Assembly: GCF_900188185.1 (NCBI RefSeq)
Contig: NZ_FZPA01000023.1
Location: 1 to 35,727, forward strand
Source of the DNA: Sphingopyxis indica
GTDB lineage: Bacteria > Pseudomonadota > Alphaproteobacteria > Sphingomonadales > Sphingomonadaceae
DNA: 35,727 bases
Direction of reading: 5' to 3'
How positions within the stretch are numbered: position 1 is the stretch's first letter; every line of letters starts with the position of its first letter. Both the position numbers and the translations under genes were made by a program. Of the stretch, positions 1-8,612 are shown in pieces. The notes below the pieces were generated by a model, which saw only the letters and a program-made list of their open reading frames with translations, was not told where the DNA came from and did not search any database.

Positions 1-120
1 CTTTGGTTCGTTGCAAAACCGCTGAATCAACGACTTGGGCGCGCGTCAAGCTAACCCGCTGACACCACTCAACTTAATTTCGGATCAGGCTCTAAGCACA
101 TCGAAATTCCTCCGTGGGAT

Positions 121-765
121 ATGAATGACCTAGCCTTGATCCCGCAACGAGGATTCGACGCGCTGAACGTCGGAGCATCAACAAGGCAGAACAATGCAAT
201 TTGCGCAGAGGGGTTTGGAAACCCCTTGCTAGTTCAAGAGATATGCAGCGAATTTTGCATCAAAAATGGGATATTCGGATGGTCGGCCGACACGCAGAAA
301 CTTAATATGGAATCACTTGAGATAGCATTAAATGAAATTGCAAAAAGCAAAGGATTTCCTAAATATAGCAAACTGAAAGCTGGACCTGATGCCAGAAAGA
401 AAAGGCAGCCTCGCCAGTTCAAAGATGGCACGTCGCAGGACAAATATTCTGCCATTTTAATGGCAGTTGCAACGATAGGACCTAAAACTCGCACCAGCTA
501 CGATGAAATTCGCTCGACATTACAAACAATGCTCATACCATCTTCGATGCCAGCCAAGCACGAAATCACTTCTGCTCTCGTCAATATGAGTAAAATCGCA
601 CGAGAGAAAATTGAAGGGGAGCCACCGATTGAGTGGGTTTCAAGCGAAGATAGCCTCGTTATTACGGACCCATTCCTGTTATTTTACATGAAGTGGGCTA
701 CTCACCATGAAGCCCCTGGGACGCAAACGCTCTTTATGATGGAGGCAGCCACAACTCCCTCATGA
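121..765 (+). CDS. C-terminal part of an AAA/STAND-type ATPase (probable remnant)
   Basis: This 214-residue frame looks like the lid and C-terminal winged-helix part of a P-loop ATPase of the Orc1/Cdc6-like or STAND type. The segment GFDALNV followed by GNPLLVQEIC (about residues 12-43) resembles the post-AAA helical region, and ITDPFLLFYMKW near residue 182 resembles the end of the winged helix. There is no Walker A or Walker B motif. The same frame stays open back to a TAA at 52-54, and the residues encoded at 55-120 (including KHIEIPPWD) also look like family sequence, so the ATG at 121 may not be a true start. Codon use is clearly AT-rich against the GC-rich neighbours, which suggests acquired DNA. 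The stop codon lies inside the pstS Pho-box array. The family call is from motif impression only. It could be an intact small gene, but a 5'-truncated remnant is more likely. Confidence 0.5.
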   Translation: MNDLALIPQRGFDALNVGASTRQNNAICAEGFGNPLLVQEICSEFCIKNGIFGWSADTQKLNMESLEIALNEIAKSKGFPKYSKLKAGPDARKKRQPRQFKDGTSQDKYSAILMAVATIGPKTRTSYDEIRSTLQTMLIPSSMPAKHEITSALVNMSKIAREKIEGEPPIEWVSSEDSLVITDPFLLFYMKWATHHEAPGTQTLFMMEAATTPS

Positions 766-801
766 CACTTCCATGACACCCCCTGTCACATACACGTCAC
801 A
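762..801 (+). promoter_or_regulatory. Pho-box array in front of pstS
   Basis: Four half-sites sit exactly 11 bp apart at 762, 773, 784 and 795. The first two read ATGACAC, which on the minus strand is GTGTCAT, matching the known CTGTCAT PhoB half-site at 6 of 7. The last two form CTGTCACATACACGTCAC at 783-800 on the plus strand, in the 7-4-7 layout. Phase-locked half-sites directly before pstS support PhoB activation of the operon. The -10 element is not clear. Confidence 0.7.
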
Positions 802-881
802 CAAAACCCCCATTGGCGGCTCAGCGAGTCGCCGCGGGGGTGGCGGCTTGGTTCGGTAACGACCCCCGACAGGATATTTCC

Positions 882-1931
882 ATGCTGAAGTCTTTCGCTC
901 TCGCCGCCGGCGCCGCGACCTGCGCGCTGGCGCTTTCGGCTTGCCAGGATCAGGCGTCGCAGGGCGGCGGCGCGCGTGACTATATCAGCGCGGTCGGGTC
1001 TTCGACCGTCTATCCCTTTGCCACCGCGGCGGGTGAGAAATTCGCCGAAGCGACGGGCAACAAGACGCCCAAGATCGACAGCACGGGCACCGGCGGCGGC
1101 TTCGAGCGTTTCTGTCAGGGCGTCGGCGGCGACACCCCCGACATTTCGAACGCCTCGCGCCGGATGAAGAAGTCGGAGTTCGACACCTGCCAGAAGAATG
1201 GCGTCAAGGACATCGTCGAAATCCAGGTCGGCATCGACGGCATCGCGCTGGGCGAGGCGCAGCGCGGCCCCGGCTTCAAGCTGAGCGAGGAAGATGTTTA
1301 CAAGGCGCTCGCCGCGAACCCCTATGGCAAGCCGAACACCGCGAAGACGTGGAAGGACGTGAACCCCGCGCTTCCCGCGGTCGGCATCTCGGTCTTCGGC
1401 CCGCCGTCGACCAGCGGCACCTATGACGCGTTCAAGGAACTGATCCTCGGCAAGGGCTGCGACGCGAACCCCGAAATGAAGGCGCTGAAGGCGAGCGACG
1501 CCGACAAGCATGAGGCGGTCTGCACCGGCCTGCGCGGGTCGCCCTATTATGTCGAACAGGGCGAGAATGATAACCTCATCATCTCGAAGCTCGACAAGAA
1601 CCCCGACAGCCTGGGGATCTTCGGCTTTTCGTACCTCGATGCGAACAAGGACAAGATCAAGGCGGTGCCGGTGCAGGGCGTGTCGCCGACCTATGACAGC
1701 ATCGCCGACGGCAGCTATCCCGGTTCGCGCCCGCTGTTCATCTATGTGAAGAAGGCGCATGTCGGCGTCGTTCCGGGGCTCAAGGAATATGTCGCGGAGT
1801 TCCTGAAGGGCGCGGGTCAGGGCGGCTATCTGGCCGAAAAGGGCCTGATCGTGTCGCCCAAGGCGGTGTCGGACGCGGCGAACGCCGCGGCGACGAACAT
1901 GACCCCGCTCGACGGGTCGGTGCTGAAATAA
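882..1931 (+). CDS. pstS: Phosphate ABC transporter substrate-binding lipoprotein PstS
   Basis: PstS is the periplasmic phosphate-binding component of the high-affinity PstSCAB importer. The start at 882 gives MLKSFALAAG, a signal peptide and lipobox L18-S19-A20-C21, and has AGGA at 871-874 in front; starting earlier at 813 would bury the signal peptide. The mature protein has the phosphate-binding stretches VGSSTVYPF (38-46), STGTGGGFERF (67-77) and DISNASRRM (87-95), and a later SGTYDAF motif. The length of 349 residues is normal. It is the first gene of the pst-pho operon behind a Pho-box array, and a perfect inverted repeat separates it from pstC. The lipobox suggests membrane anchoring, whereas classical PstS of E. 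coli is soluble. Confidence 0.95.
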   Translation: MLKSFALAAGAATCALALSACQDQASQGGGARDYISAVGSSTVYPFATAAGEKFAEATGNKTPKIDSTGTGGGFERFCQGVGGDTPDISNASRRMKKSEFDTCQKNGVKDIVEIQVGIDGIALGEAQRGPGFKLSEEDVYKALAANPYGKPNTAKTWKDVNPALPAVGISVFGPPSTSGTYDAFKELILGKGCDANPEMKALKASDADKHEAVCTGLRGSPYYVEQGENDNLIISKLDKNPDSLGIFGFSYLDANKDKIKAVPVQGVSPTYDSIADGSYPGSRPLFIYVKKAHVGVVPGLKEYVAEFLKGAGQGGYLAEKGLIVSPKAVSDAANAAATNMTPLDGSVLK

Positions 1932-1948
1932 AAGCGTTCCCTTCTCCC

Positions 1949-2055
1949 TGTACCCCCGCGAAGGCGGGGGTCCATCTCCGACCCTCAACATCTTCAGCAA
2001 GCGTCGCAGAAGTACGATAGCGCAGGAGATGGACCCCCGCCTTCGCGGGGGTACA
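1949..2055. repeat. 31-bp perfect inverted repeat (REP pair) between pstS and pstC
   Basis: Positions 1949-1979 and 2025-2055 are perfect reverse complements separated by 45 bases, and each arm is also a small GC-rich palindrome around CCCCCGCGAAGGCGGGGG. In the pst transcript this would fold into a long stem. It could shield the 3' end of pstS mRNA or reduce read-through into pstC, giving excess binding protein. That role is inferred. Confidence 0.85.
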
Positions 2056-2093
2056 AGAATGGATCGGCAGACCGCCCCGATGACGAGGACCAA

Positions 2094-3470
2094 GTGACCT
2101 TCAACGCCGCCGCCTTGCTCCTCCTCATCCTCGGCCTCGCGCTGATCGGCTGGCTCGCCGGGCGGGCGCGGTCGGCGATGCTTGCGGGGCGCAGCGGAAA
2201 GAAGCTGCATTCGCGGCCGCAATATCATGGCTGGTATGTCGCGCTGTGGCTGTTCGTGCCCGCAGCGATCTTCCTCGCCATATGGTCGAGCGTGTCGCCG
2301 GGACTGATCACCAACCAGGTGCTGGCGAGCCCCGCGGCCGAGAGCCTGCCCGCCTTCGGCTTCGAGCGCAGCGCGATCCTGTCCGACGCGCGCGACGTCG
2401 CACAGGGCAAGGCGGCGAAGGTGCGCCTGCCCGCCGCGGCGCCGCTGGTCGAACCCTATGCGGCCGCGACGCACCGCTATGCGTGGATCGGCATCGCGGC
2501 GATGCTGGCGCTGGCGCTGGCCGGCGGCCTCTATGCCTTCACGCGCATCCGCCCCGATTTCCGCGCCCGCACGCGGGTCGAGCGGATCGTCATGGCGCTG
2601 TTGCTGCTCGCCTCGCTCGTCGCGATTCTGACGACCTTCGGCATCGTGCTGTCGCTGCTGTTCGAATCCTTGCGCTTCTTCAGCCTGGTGCCGATGCGCG
2701 AACTGCTTTTCGGGACGCACTGGAACCCGCAGAGCGGCGCGCCGGTCGCCGATACCTTCGGCGGCATCCCGCTGTTCTGGGGCACGGTGCTGATCGGCGC
2801 GATCATCGCTATGATCGTCGCGATCCCGATCGGCATGATGAGCGCGGTGTATCTGACCCAATATGCGGCGCCGACAGTGCGCAAATGGGTAAAACCGATG
2901 CTCGAGATCCTCGCGGGCGTGCCGACCGTCGTTTACGGCTATTTCGCCGCGCTGACCGTCGCGCCGGCGCTGCGCAATTTCGCGGTGGCGATCGGCATCC
3001 CCAACGCCTCGACCGAAAGCGCGCTCGCGGCGGGCGTGGTGATGGGGGTGATGATCATCCCCTTCGTCTCGTCGATGGCCGACGACAGCATCAACGCGGT
3101 GCCGCAGGCGATGCGCGACGGCTCGCTGGCGCTGGGCGCGACGCCGAACGAGACGATCCGTCAGGTGCTGATCCCCGCCGCGCTGCCCGGCGTGATGGGC
3201 GGCATCCTGCTCGCGGTCAGCCGCGCGATCGGCGAGACGATGATCGTGGTGATGGCGGCGGGCCTCTCCGCGAACCTGACCGCGAACCCCTTCGCCAGCG
3301 TGACCACCGTGACCGCGCAGATCGTGAAATTGCTGACCGGCGACCAGGAATTCGACAGCGCCAAGACGCTCGCCGCCTTCGCGCTGGGGCTGGTGCTGTT
3401 CCTCGTCACGCTGCTGCTCAACATCGTCGCGCTGCGCATCGTCAAGAAATATCGTGAAGCCTATGAATAG
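2094..3470 (+). CDS. pstC: Phosphate ABC transporter permease PstC
   Basis: PstC is one of the two inner-membrane permeases of the Pst phosphate importer. The start is a GTG at 2094 with GAGGAC just upstream. The 458-residue protein is longer than the roughly 320-residue E. coli type because of an N-terminal extension with membrane segments at about 5-22, 50-66 and 130-150, as in the PstC forms with an extra N-terminal domain. The permease domain follows from about residue 225, with the cytoplasmic EAA-like loop near 346-370 (GATPNETIRQVLIPAALPG). The gene overlaps pstA by 8 bases, which indicates translational coupling. Confidence 0.93.
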   Translation: MTFNAAALLLLILGLALIGWLAGRARSAMLAGRSGKKLHSRPQYHGWYVALWLFVPAAIFLAIWSSVSPGLITNQVLASPAAESLPAFGFERSAILSDARDVAQGKAAKVRLPAAAPLVEPYAAATHRYAWIGIAAMLALALAGGLYAFTRIRPDFRARTRVERIVMALLLLASLVAILTTFGIVLSLLFESLRFFSLVPMRELLFGTHWNPQSGAPVADTFGGIPLFWGTVLIGAIIAMIVAIPIGMMSAVYLTQYAAPTVRKWVKPMLEILAGVPTVVYGYFAALTVAPALRNFAVAIGIPNASTESALAAGVVMGVMIIPFVSSMADDSINAVPQAMRDGSLALGATPNETIRQVLIPAALPGVMGGILLAVSRAIGETMIVVMAAGLSANLTANPFASVTTVTAQIVKLLTGDQEFDSAKTLAAFALGLVLFLVTLLLNIVALRIVKKYREAYE

Positions 3471-4719
3471 GACGACTGCCCCGACCGACTGGAAAGCCGC
3501 CGCGATGCAGAAACGCATCGCGCGCCGCTACGCCGCCGAGCGCCGCTTCAAGGCGCTGGGGCTGGGCGCGGTGCTGCTGTCGGGCTTTTTCCTGGCCTTC
3601 CTGCTGTTCGTGATGGTCGGTAACGGCGCGCGGGGCTTTACCTATACGCATGTCGCGGTGCCGATCGACTTTCAGGCGATGCCGCTGACGATCGAGGCGG
3701 CGCGGCTCGACGATCCCGACGCCGACCAGGCGATCGCCAACGCCGGGCTGGCCGACATCGTCGCCTTCGCCGCCGACGAGGCGCTGGGCGATGGCGGGTC
3801 GGCGCTGATCAGCGAGAATGCGTGGAAGGAGGTGCGAGGGCAGATCAAGGCCGATCCCGAGCTGCTGAACGGCAAGTCGGTGTTCGAACTGCCCGCGTCG
3901 AGCAATGTCGATATTGCCGCCAAAGAGGGCGCGAAGGGCGACCTTGGCGCGCGCGTCGACGCGCTGAAGCGCGACGGACGGCTCTCGACCGGCTTCCACT
4001 GGCCTTTCTTCAGGAACGCCGACGCGACCGATCCCGCGGTGGCGGGCATCTGGGGGGCGCTCAAGGGATCGCTGCTGACGATCCTGATCGCTTTCCTGAT
4101 CGCCTTTCCGACCGGGGTGCTCGCGGCGCTCTATCTCGAGGAATATGCGCCGCGGAACCGCTGGACCGACCTGATCGAAGTGTCGATCAACAATCTCGCC
4201 GCGGTGCCGTCGATCATCTTCGGCCTGCTTGCGCTCGCGGTGTTCATCAACTGGTTCGGGCTGTGCCAGGCGAGCCCGCTCGTCGGCGGCCTGACGCTGG
4301 CGCTGATGACGATGCCGGTGATCGTGATCGCGAGCCGCAACGCGATCAAGTCGGTGCCGCCGTCGATCCGCGACGCGGCGCTGGGCGTCGGTGCGAGCCC
4401 GGTGCAGGTGGTGTTCCACCACGTCCTGCCCCTCGCCCTCCCCGGCATATTGACCGGCACGATCATCGGCATGGCGCGCGCGCTGGGCGAGACCGCGCCG
4501 CTGCTCCTCGTCGGGATGCGGGCCTTCATCGGCGACGTGCCGAGCGGCATCTGCTCGCCCTCGACCGTGCTGCCGATGCAGATCTTCCTCTGGTCGGACG
4601 AAGTCGACCGCGGCTTCGTCGAGAAGACCTCGGCGGCGATCATCGTGCTGCTGATCGTGCTGCTGTCGATGAACGCGCTGGCCATCTATCTTCGCAACAA
4701 ATTCGAAAAACGCTGGTGA
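3463..4719 (+). CDS. pstA: Phosphate ABC transporter permease PstA
   Basis: PstA pairs with PstC to form the membrane channel of the phosphate importer. I chose ATG 3463, inside the last codons of pstC; a GTG at 3454 in the same frame is the alternative. The 418-residue protein has a long N-terminal extension (DUF3333-like) with one membrane segment at about 33-51 and a soluble stretch to about 185, then the binding-protein-dependent transport domain with the EAA loop [16 protein letters not shown]. The extension is typical of alphaproteobacterial PstA and would place a soluble domain in the periplasm. pstB follows after 2 bases. Confidence 0.93.
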   Translation: MNRTTAPTDWKAAAMQKRIARRYAAERRFKALGLGAVLLSGFFLAFLLFVMVGNGARGFTYTHVAVPIDFQAMPLTIEAARLDDPDADQAIANAGLADIVAFAADEALGDGGSALISENAWKEVRGQIKADPELLNGKSVFELPASSNVDIAAKEGAKGDLGARVDALKRDGRLSTGFHWPFFRNADATDPAVAGIWGALKGSLLTILIAFLIAFPTGVLAALYLEEYAPRNRWTDLIEVSINNLAAVPSIIFGLLALAVFINWFGLCQASPLVGGLTLALMTMPVIVIASRNAIKSVPPSIRDAALGVGASPVQVVFHHVLPLALPGILTGTIIGMARALGETAPLLLVGMRAFIGDVPSGICSPSTVLPMQIFLWSDEVDRGFVEKTSAAIIVLLIVLLSMNALAIYLRNKFEKRW

Positions 4720-4721
4720 TC

Positions 4722-5504
4722 ATGACCCAAGACGACCTCTCCATCGCCGACCCCAAGATGCGCGCGCAGGGCGTCAGCGTCTTCTATGGCGAGAAGCAGG
4801 CGATCAACGACGTGTCGATCGACGTCGGCACCGACCTCGTCACCGCCTTCATCGGCCCGTCGGGGTGCGGCAAGTCGACCTTCCTGCGCTCGCTCAACCG
4901 CATGAACGACACGATCGCCGGCGCGAAGGTGACCGGAACGATCGAACTCGACGGCGAGGATATCTATGCGCCGTCGATGGACGTCGTGCAGCTGCGCGCG
5001 CGCGTCGGCATGGTGTTCCAGAAGCCGAACCCCTTTCCCAAGTCGATCTATGACAATGTCGCCTATGGCTCGCGCATCCACGGCCTCGCGTCGAGCAAGG
5101 CCGACCTCGACGGCATCGTCGAGCGCGCGTTGACCCGCGCCGGGCTGTGGGACGAGGTCAAGGACCGCCTGACCGAAAGCGGCACCGCGCTGTCGGGCGG
5201 GCAGCAGCAGCGCCTGTGCATCGCGCGCGCGATCGCGGTCGATCCCGAAGTCATATTGATGGACGAACCCTGCTCGGCGCTCGACCCGATCGCGACCGCA
5301 AAGATCGAGGAACTGATCCACGAGCTGCGCGGCAAATATGCTATCGTGATCGTCACGCACAATATGCAGCAGGCGGCCCGCGTGTCGCAGCGCACCGCCT
5401 TTTTCCACCTCGGAACGCTGGTCGAATATGGCAAGACGACCGACATCTTCACCAACCCGAAGGCGGAACGGACCAAGGATTATATCACCGGCCGCTACGG
5501 CTGA
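4722..5504 (+). CDS. pstB: Phosphate ABC transporter ATPase PstB
   Basis: PstB hydrolyses ATP to drive phosphate import through PstC-PstA. The 260-residue protein shows every ABC motif: Walker A GPSGCGKS (45-52), Q-loop Q100, signature LSGGQQQR (157-164), Walker B VILMDEP (177-183) with the catalytic glutamate E182, and the switch histidine H213. The frame is open upstream, overlapping pstA, but ATG 4722 immediately after the pstA stop gives the usual PstB length. Motif set and operon position make the assignment secure. Confidence 0.97.
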   Translation: MTQDDLSIADPKMRAQGVSVFYGEKQAINDVSIDVGTDLVTAFIGPSGCGKSTFLRSLNRMNDTIAGAKVTGTIELDGEDIYAPSMDVVQLRARVGMVFQKPNPFPKSIYDNVAYGSRIHGLASSKADLDGIVERALTRAGLWDEVKDRLTESGTALSGGQQQRLCIARAIAVDPEVILMDEPCSALDPIATAKIEELIHELRGKYAIVIVTHNMQQAARVSQRTAFFHLGTLVEYGKTTDIFTNPKAERTKDYITGRYG

Positions 5505-5529
5505 TCCGTAGCCGCAAAAGGATGGAACG

Positions 5530-6252
5530 ATGGCAGTAGTCAACGAACATACCGTCAAGGCCTTCGACGAGGATCTGAACCGCCTGCGCGGGTTGATCAG
5601 CGAAATGGGCGGCCGCGCCGAACAGGCGCTGATTCAGGCGATGGCGGCGCTGAGCAAGGGCGACCAGGAGCTCGCCGCGCAGGTCGTCATGGGCGACAAG
5701 AAGATCGACGCGCTCGAGGCCGAGGTCGAACAGCTCACCGTCCAGACGATCGCGCTGCGTGCCCCGATGGCCGACGACCTGCGCGAGATGATCGCGGCGC
5801 TGAAAATCGTGTCGGTCGTCGAGCGCATCGGCGACTATGCGAAGAATATCGCGAAGCGCGTCGCGCTGATGGACCAGACGCGCTCGATCGAAGCGATCCC
5901 GGTGTTGATGTCGATGTCGTCGCTGGTCGCCGAGCTGGTCCACGACGCGCTCGACAGCTTTGCGGCGCGCGACGCCGAACTCGCGGTGCGGGTGACGGTG
6001 CGCGACAAGAATGTCGACGATTTCTACAACAGCATCTTCCGCACGCTCGTGACCTTCATGATGGAAAATCCGAAGCATATCACCGAGAGCGCGCACCTGC
6101 TGTTCGTCGCCAAGAATCTCGAGCGCATGGGCGACCATGCGACCAACATCGCCGAGATGGTCTATTATGTCGTCACCGGCGAGCGGATGGAGGAACGCGA
6201 GCGCGGCGAAACGCCCGAAGGCGCGGCCTCTGCGGAGCAGGAGGAAGGCTGA
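5530..6252 (+). CDS. phoU: Phosphate signalling protein PhoU
   Basis: PhoU is a cytoplasmic helical-bundle protein that reports Pst transporter status to the PhoR-PhoB system and keeps the Pho regulon off when phosphate is plentiful. The 240-residue sequence has the expected two PhoU repeats; the first contains DKKIDALEAEVEQL and the second DKNVDDFYNSIFRTL, each with the acidic D/ExxxD metal-binding pattern, and the repeats end in RIGDYAKNIAK and RMGDHATNIAE. It begins 25 bases after pstB with AAAAGGATGGAACG as leader. Its TGA overlaps the phoB ATG by one base. Confidence 0.96.
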   Translation: MAVVNEHTVKAFDEDLNRLRGLISEMGGRAEQALIQAMAALSKGDQELAAQVVMGDKKIDALEAEVEQLTVQTIALRAPMADDLREMIAALKIVSVVERIGDYAKNIAKRVALMDQTRSIEAIPVLMSMSSLVAELVHDALDSFAARDAELAVRVTVRDKNVDDFYNSIFRTLVTFMMENPKHITESAHLLFVAKNLERMGDHATNIAEMVYYVVTGERMEERERGETPEGAASAEQEEG

Positions 6253-6950
6253 TGCCGCAACCCGATCTGCTGCTGATCGAGGATGACGAGGCGATCGCCG
6301 AGCTGATCGTCTGGCATTTCGCGCGCGAAGGCTTTTCGGTGCGCCAGACGCCCGACGGCGAACAGGCGCTGGTGCTCGTCGAGGAACGCGTTCCCGACAT
6401 CGTGCTGCTCGACTGGATGATCGAAAGCCTGCCCGGCATCGAAGTGTGCCGCCGGCTGCGCCGCAACCCCAAATCGGCGAACGTCCCGATCATCATGCTC
6501 ACCGCGCGCGGCGAGGAGGAGGATCGCATCCGCGGCCTCGAAACCGGCGCCGACGATTATGTCACCAAACCGTTCAGCCCGCGCGAACTCGTCGCGCGCG
6601 TCCAGGCGGTGCTGCGCCGCCTGCGCCCCGCGCTCGCCGGCGAGATGCTGACCTATTCGGACATCGAGCTCGACTCGGTTGCGCACAAGGTCGTGCGCGG
6701 CGGCCACATCGTGAACATGGGTCCGACCGAATTCCGCCTGCTCCGCCATTTCATGGAGCATCCGGGGCGCGTCTTTTCACGCGGGCAATTGCTCGACAGC
6801 GTCTGGGGACAGGACAGCGACATCGAACTGCGCACCGTCGACGTCCATATCCGGCGGCTGAGGAAAGCGATCAACCTGCCGGGCACCGCCGACATCATCC
6901 GCACGGTGCGCTCGGCGGGCTATGCGCTCGATGCCGGAAGGGGCGCCTGA
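6252..6950 (+). CDS. phoB: Phosphate regulon response regulator PhoB
   Basis: This OmpR/PhoB-family response regulator binds Pho boxes and activates phosphate-starvation genes. In its 232 residues the receiver domain carries the acidic pocket E10-D11-D12, the phospho-acceptor D54, T84 and K106. A winged-helix DNA-binding domain fills about 135-230, with the recognition region RTVDVHIRRLRKAI. It is coupled to phoU through TGATG. Position in the pst operon separates it from other OmpR-family regulators. The partner kinase gene phoR is not present downstream; the next genes converge from the other strand. Confidence 0.95.
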   Translation: MPQPDLLLIEDDEAIAELIVWHFAREGFSVRQTPDGEQALVLVEERVPDIVLLDWMIESLPGIEVCRRLRRNPKSANVPIIMLTARGEEEDRIRGLETGADDYVTKPFSPRELVARVQAVLRRLRPALAGEMLTYSDIELDSVAHKVVRGGHIVNMGPTEFRLLRHFMEHPGRVFSRGQLLDSVWGQDSDIELRTVDVHIRRLRKAINLPGTADIIRTVRSAGYALDAGRGA

Positions 6951-7029
6951 CTTCGGACTCGAAGCCCGAATTGTGCTGAGAGTGATAAGGATCGAGAGAG
7001 TCCGCTGACGGGCGGGAGGGGTCGTTCAT

Positions 7030-7160
7030 AAGCCCCTCCTCTTCAGAGGAGGGGTTGGGGGTGGTGGCGCGCGATAGCACGCAAGATGTCGCGCACCACC
7101 CCGCTGCGACTAGCGAGCAAGCTCGCAAGTCTCGCTGCCCCTCCTCTGAAGAGGAGGGGT
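7030..7160. repeat. Double-hairpin repeat element, copy 1
   Basis: The element begins AAGCCCCTCCTCTTCAGAGG and ends in the mirrored CCCCTCCTCTGAAGAGGAGG, so each end is itself a near-perfect palindrome. The core carries TGGTG and CACCACCCC arms. A second copy in the same orientation lies at 15636-15765. It has no coding capacity, sits between the convergent phoB and porin genes, and resembles a REP-doublet or small MITE. Confidence 0.85.
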
Positions 7161-7202
7161 TTTGTCCGACGTCCGCTCCCCACCCCAAAACCGCCATCGC
7201 AA

Positions 7203-8567
7203 TCAGAAATCGATCTGCGTCCTCAGGCCTACGGTATCGACGCTATAATCCCGATCGCCGGTCGCGGTTGCGACGCGCGCATCGTCGATCCACAGCTTGC
7301 CGTAATTGGCGACGATGCGGACATAGTCGATCGGCACCCAGACCAGCGACAGAAGCGCCGCCTGTTGTTGGCCGCCGACGAGTCCCGCATCGTTGAGATC
7401 GAGATAATCGTAACGCGCATTGACCTCGATCGCGCCCGGCCCGCCTTCGGTAAACGGCCGCGACGGCTTCAGGCGGTCGTAGGCGCCGTCCTTATATCCG
7501 CGCCGGTCGCCACGGGTGAGCACCATGCCCAATTCGGCATAGCCGCCGAAGAAGGTCGGATCGGGCGACCCGAGGCGATCGACCGTCTGCCAATAGCTTT
7601 CGCCCATCGCATGGAACGGCCCGTGGATCACCGCGGCTTCGGCGCCGATGCCCCGCTCGCCTTTTGCGTCGATCTGGCCGGTGTCGACCAGCCGCACCGA
7701 GGTCGTATGCGTGAAGGGGCGCGCGCGGTAGCGGATGGTTGCCGCCGGATTGTCGAAATCGCGCAAATGGAGCGAGCCGGCGAGGTGCAGCTGCGTATCG
7801 CCGAATTTCGGCATCCACACCGCCCGCGCGTCGAGGCTGACCGCCTCGGTGGCGGAATCGAGCAGATCGTCGGCGTTGTTCCCGAATATCCCTCCCTGCA
7901 GCAACAGCGCCTTGTGCTTATATTGCGCCGACAGGCCGACGCGGCGCTCGAAGCCGAACGCCTGGGTATAAGCGGCGCGTTCCATCGTGCTGGTAAACAG
8001 GTCGCTCGTCATATCCTCAAGCGACCAGAAGGGCTTGACCTGCCCCGCCGTAACGGTGAGCGGCCCGGTCCCATAGGATAGATAAACATCGGTCAACTCG
8101 ACCGCATTATTGGCGAAATCGGCCTCGACGCGATAGGCGATGCCGCCTGGAATCTTGCCGTCGACGCCCAGGTAGACGCGCCGGAACTCGGGCTTCAGGC
8201 CATTGTCCGCGACCCCGTCGGGCGCGTAAAGCCCGCCGACATCGACCTGCACCCGCCCGCGCGGCTTGAAGCTCCAGCCGTCGGCGGTCTTGATTTCGGG
8301 CGCGCCCTTCCAATTCACCTCGGTCGCGCTTGCCGCCGGCGCTGGCGCAACGGCCGGAGCGGGCGCGGGCGATGCCGTCGGACTCTCGCCCTGCTCTGCG
8401 GTCGCCGCATCGAGCCGCGCTTCGAGCGTATCGACCTTCGCCTTGAGCGCGGCGAGTTCGGCGCGCAAGGTGGCCGCCTCTTCGGCGCTCATCGCCTGCG
8501 CATGGGCTTCTCCCGGGATGACGAACATCGTCGTCGCCAGCAAGGCGGCGGTAATAGCGAGGCGCAT
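7203..8567 (-). CDS. Phosphate-selective porin of the OprO/OprP (Porin_O_P) type
   Basis: This outer-membrane porin probably takes up phosphate or polyphosphate. I chose the ATG at 8567 because it yields a signal peptide (MRLAITAALL to AHAQA, about 1-25) and has GGAG nine bases upstream. The mature protein has an N-terminal coiled coil (about 28-62, AALKAKVDTLEARLD), a Pro/Ala linker (about 66-85) and a beta-barrel domain beginning FKPRGRVQVDVGG, with the family-like stretch YRVEADFANNAVELTDVYLSY. It ends in a phenylalanine (QIDF), as expected for BAM-dependent barrels. At 454 residues it is normal for the family. A Pho box lies upstream on its strand and the pst operon is its convergent neighbour, both pointing to phosphate. 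Substrate choice cannot be read from sequence alone. Confidence 0.88.
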   Translation of the reverse strand: MRLAITAALLATTMFVIPGEAHAQAMSAEEAATLRAELAALKAKVDTLEARLDAATAEQGESPTASPAPAPAVAPAPAASATEVNWKGAPEIKTADGWSFKPRGRVQVDVGGLYAPDGVADNGLKPEFRRVYLGVDGKIPGGIAYRVEADFANNAVELTDVYLSYGTGPLTVTAGQVKPFWSLEDMTSDLFTSTMERAAYTQAFGFERRVGLSAQYKHKALLLQGGIFGNNADDLLDSATEAVSLDARAVWMPKFGDTQLHLAGSLHLRDFDNPAATIRYRARPFTHTTSVRLVDTGQIDAKGERGIGAEAAVIHGPFHAMGESYWQTVDRLGSPDPTFFGGYAELGMVLTRGDRRGYKDGAYDRLKPSRPFTEGGPGAIEVNARYDYLDLNDAGLVGGQQQAALLSLVWVPIDYVRIVANYGKLWIDDARVATATGDRDYSVDTVGLRTQIDF

Positions 8568-8612
8568 TCGAATTGCTCCATTTCGTTCCGGTGACAATCT
8601 GGTGGCGCTGTT

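Noticed and set aside
786..3518. A 910-codon open frame on the minus strand opposite pstS and pstC
   Set aside because: It is His/Arg/Asp-rich with no domain and lies antisense to clearly coding pst genes; it is a by-product of high third-position GC.
7021..7196. CRISPR-like repeats in the phoB-porin gap
   Set aside because: The repeats are inverted hairpins of one element, not evenly spaced direct repeats, and there are no cas genes.
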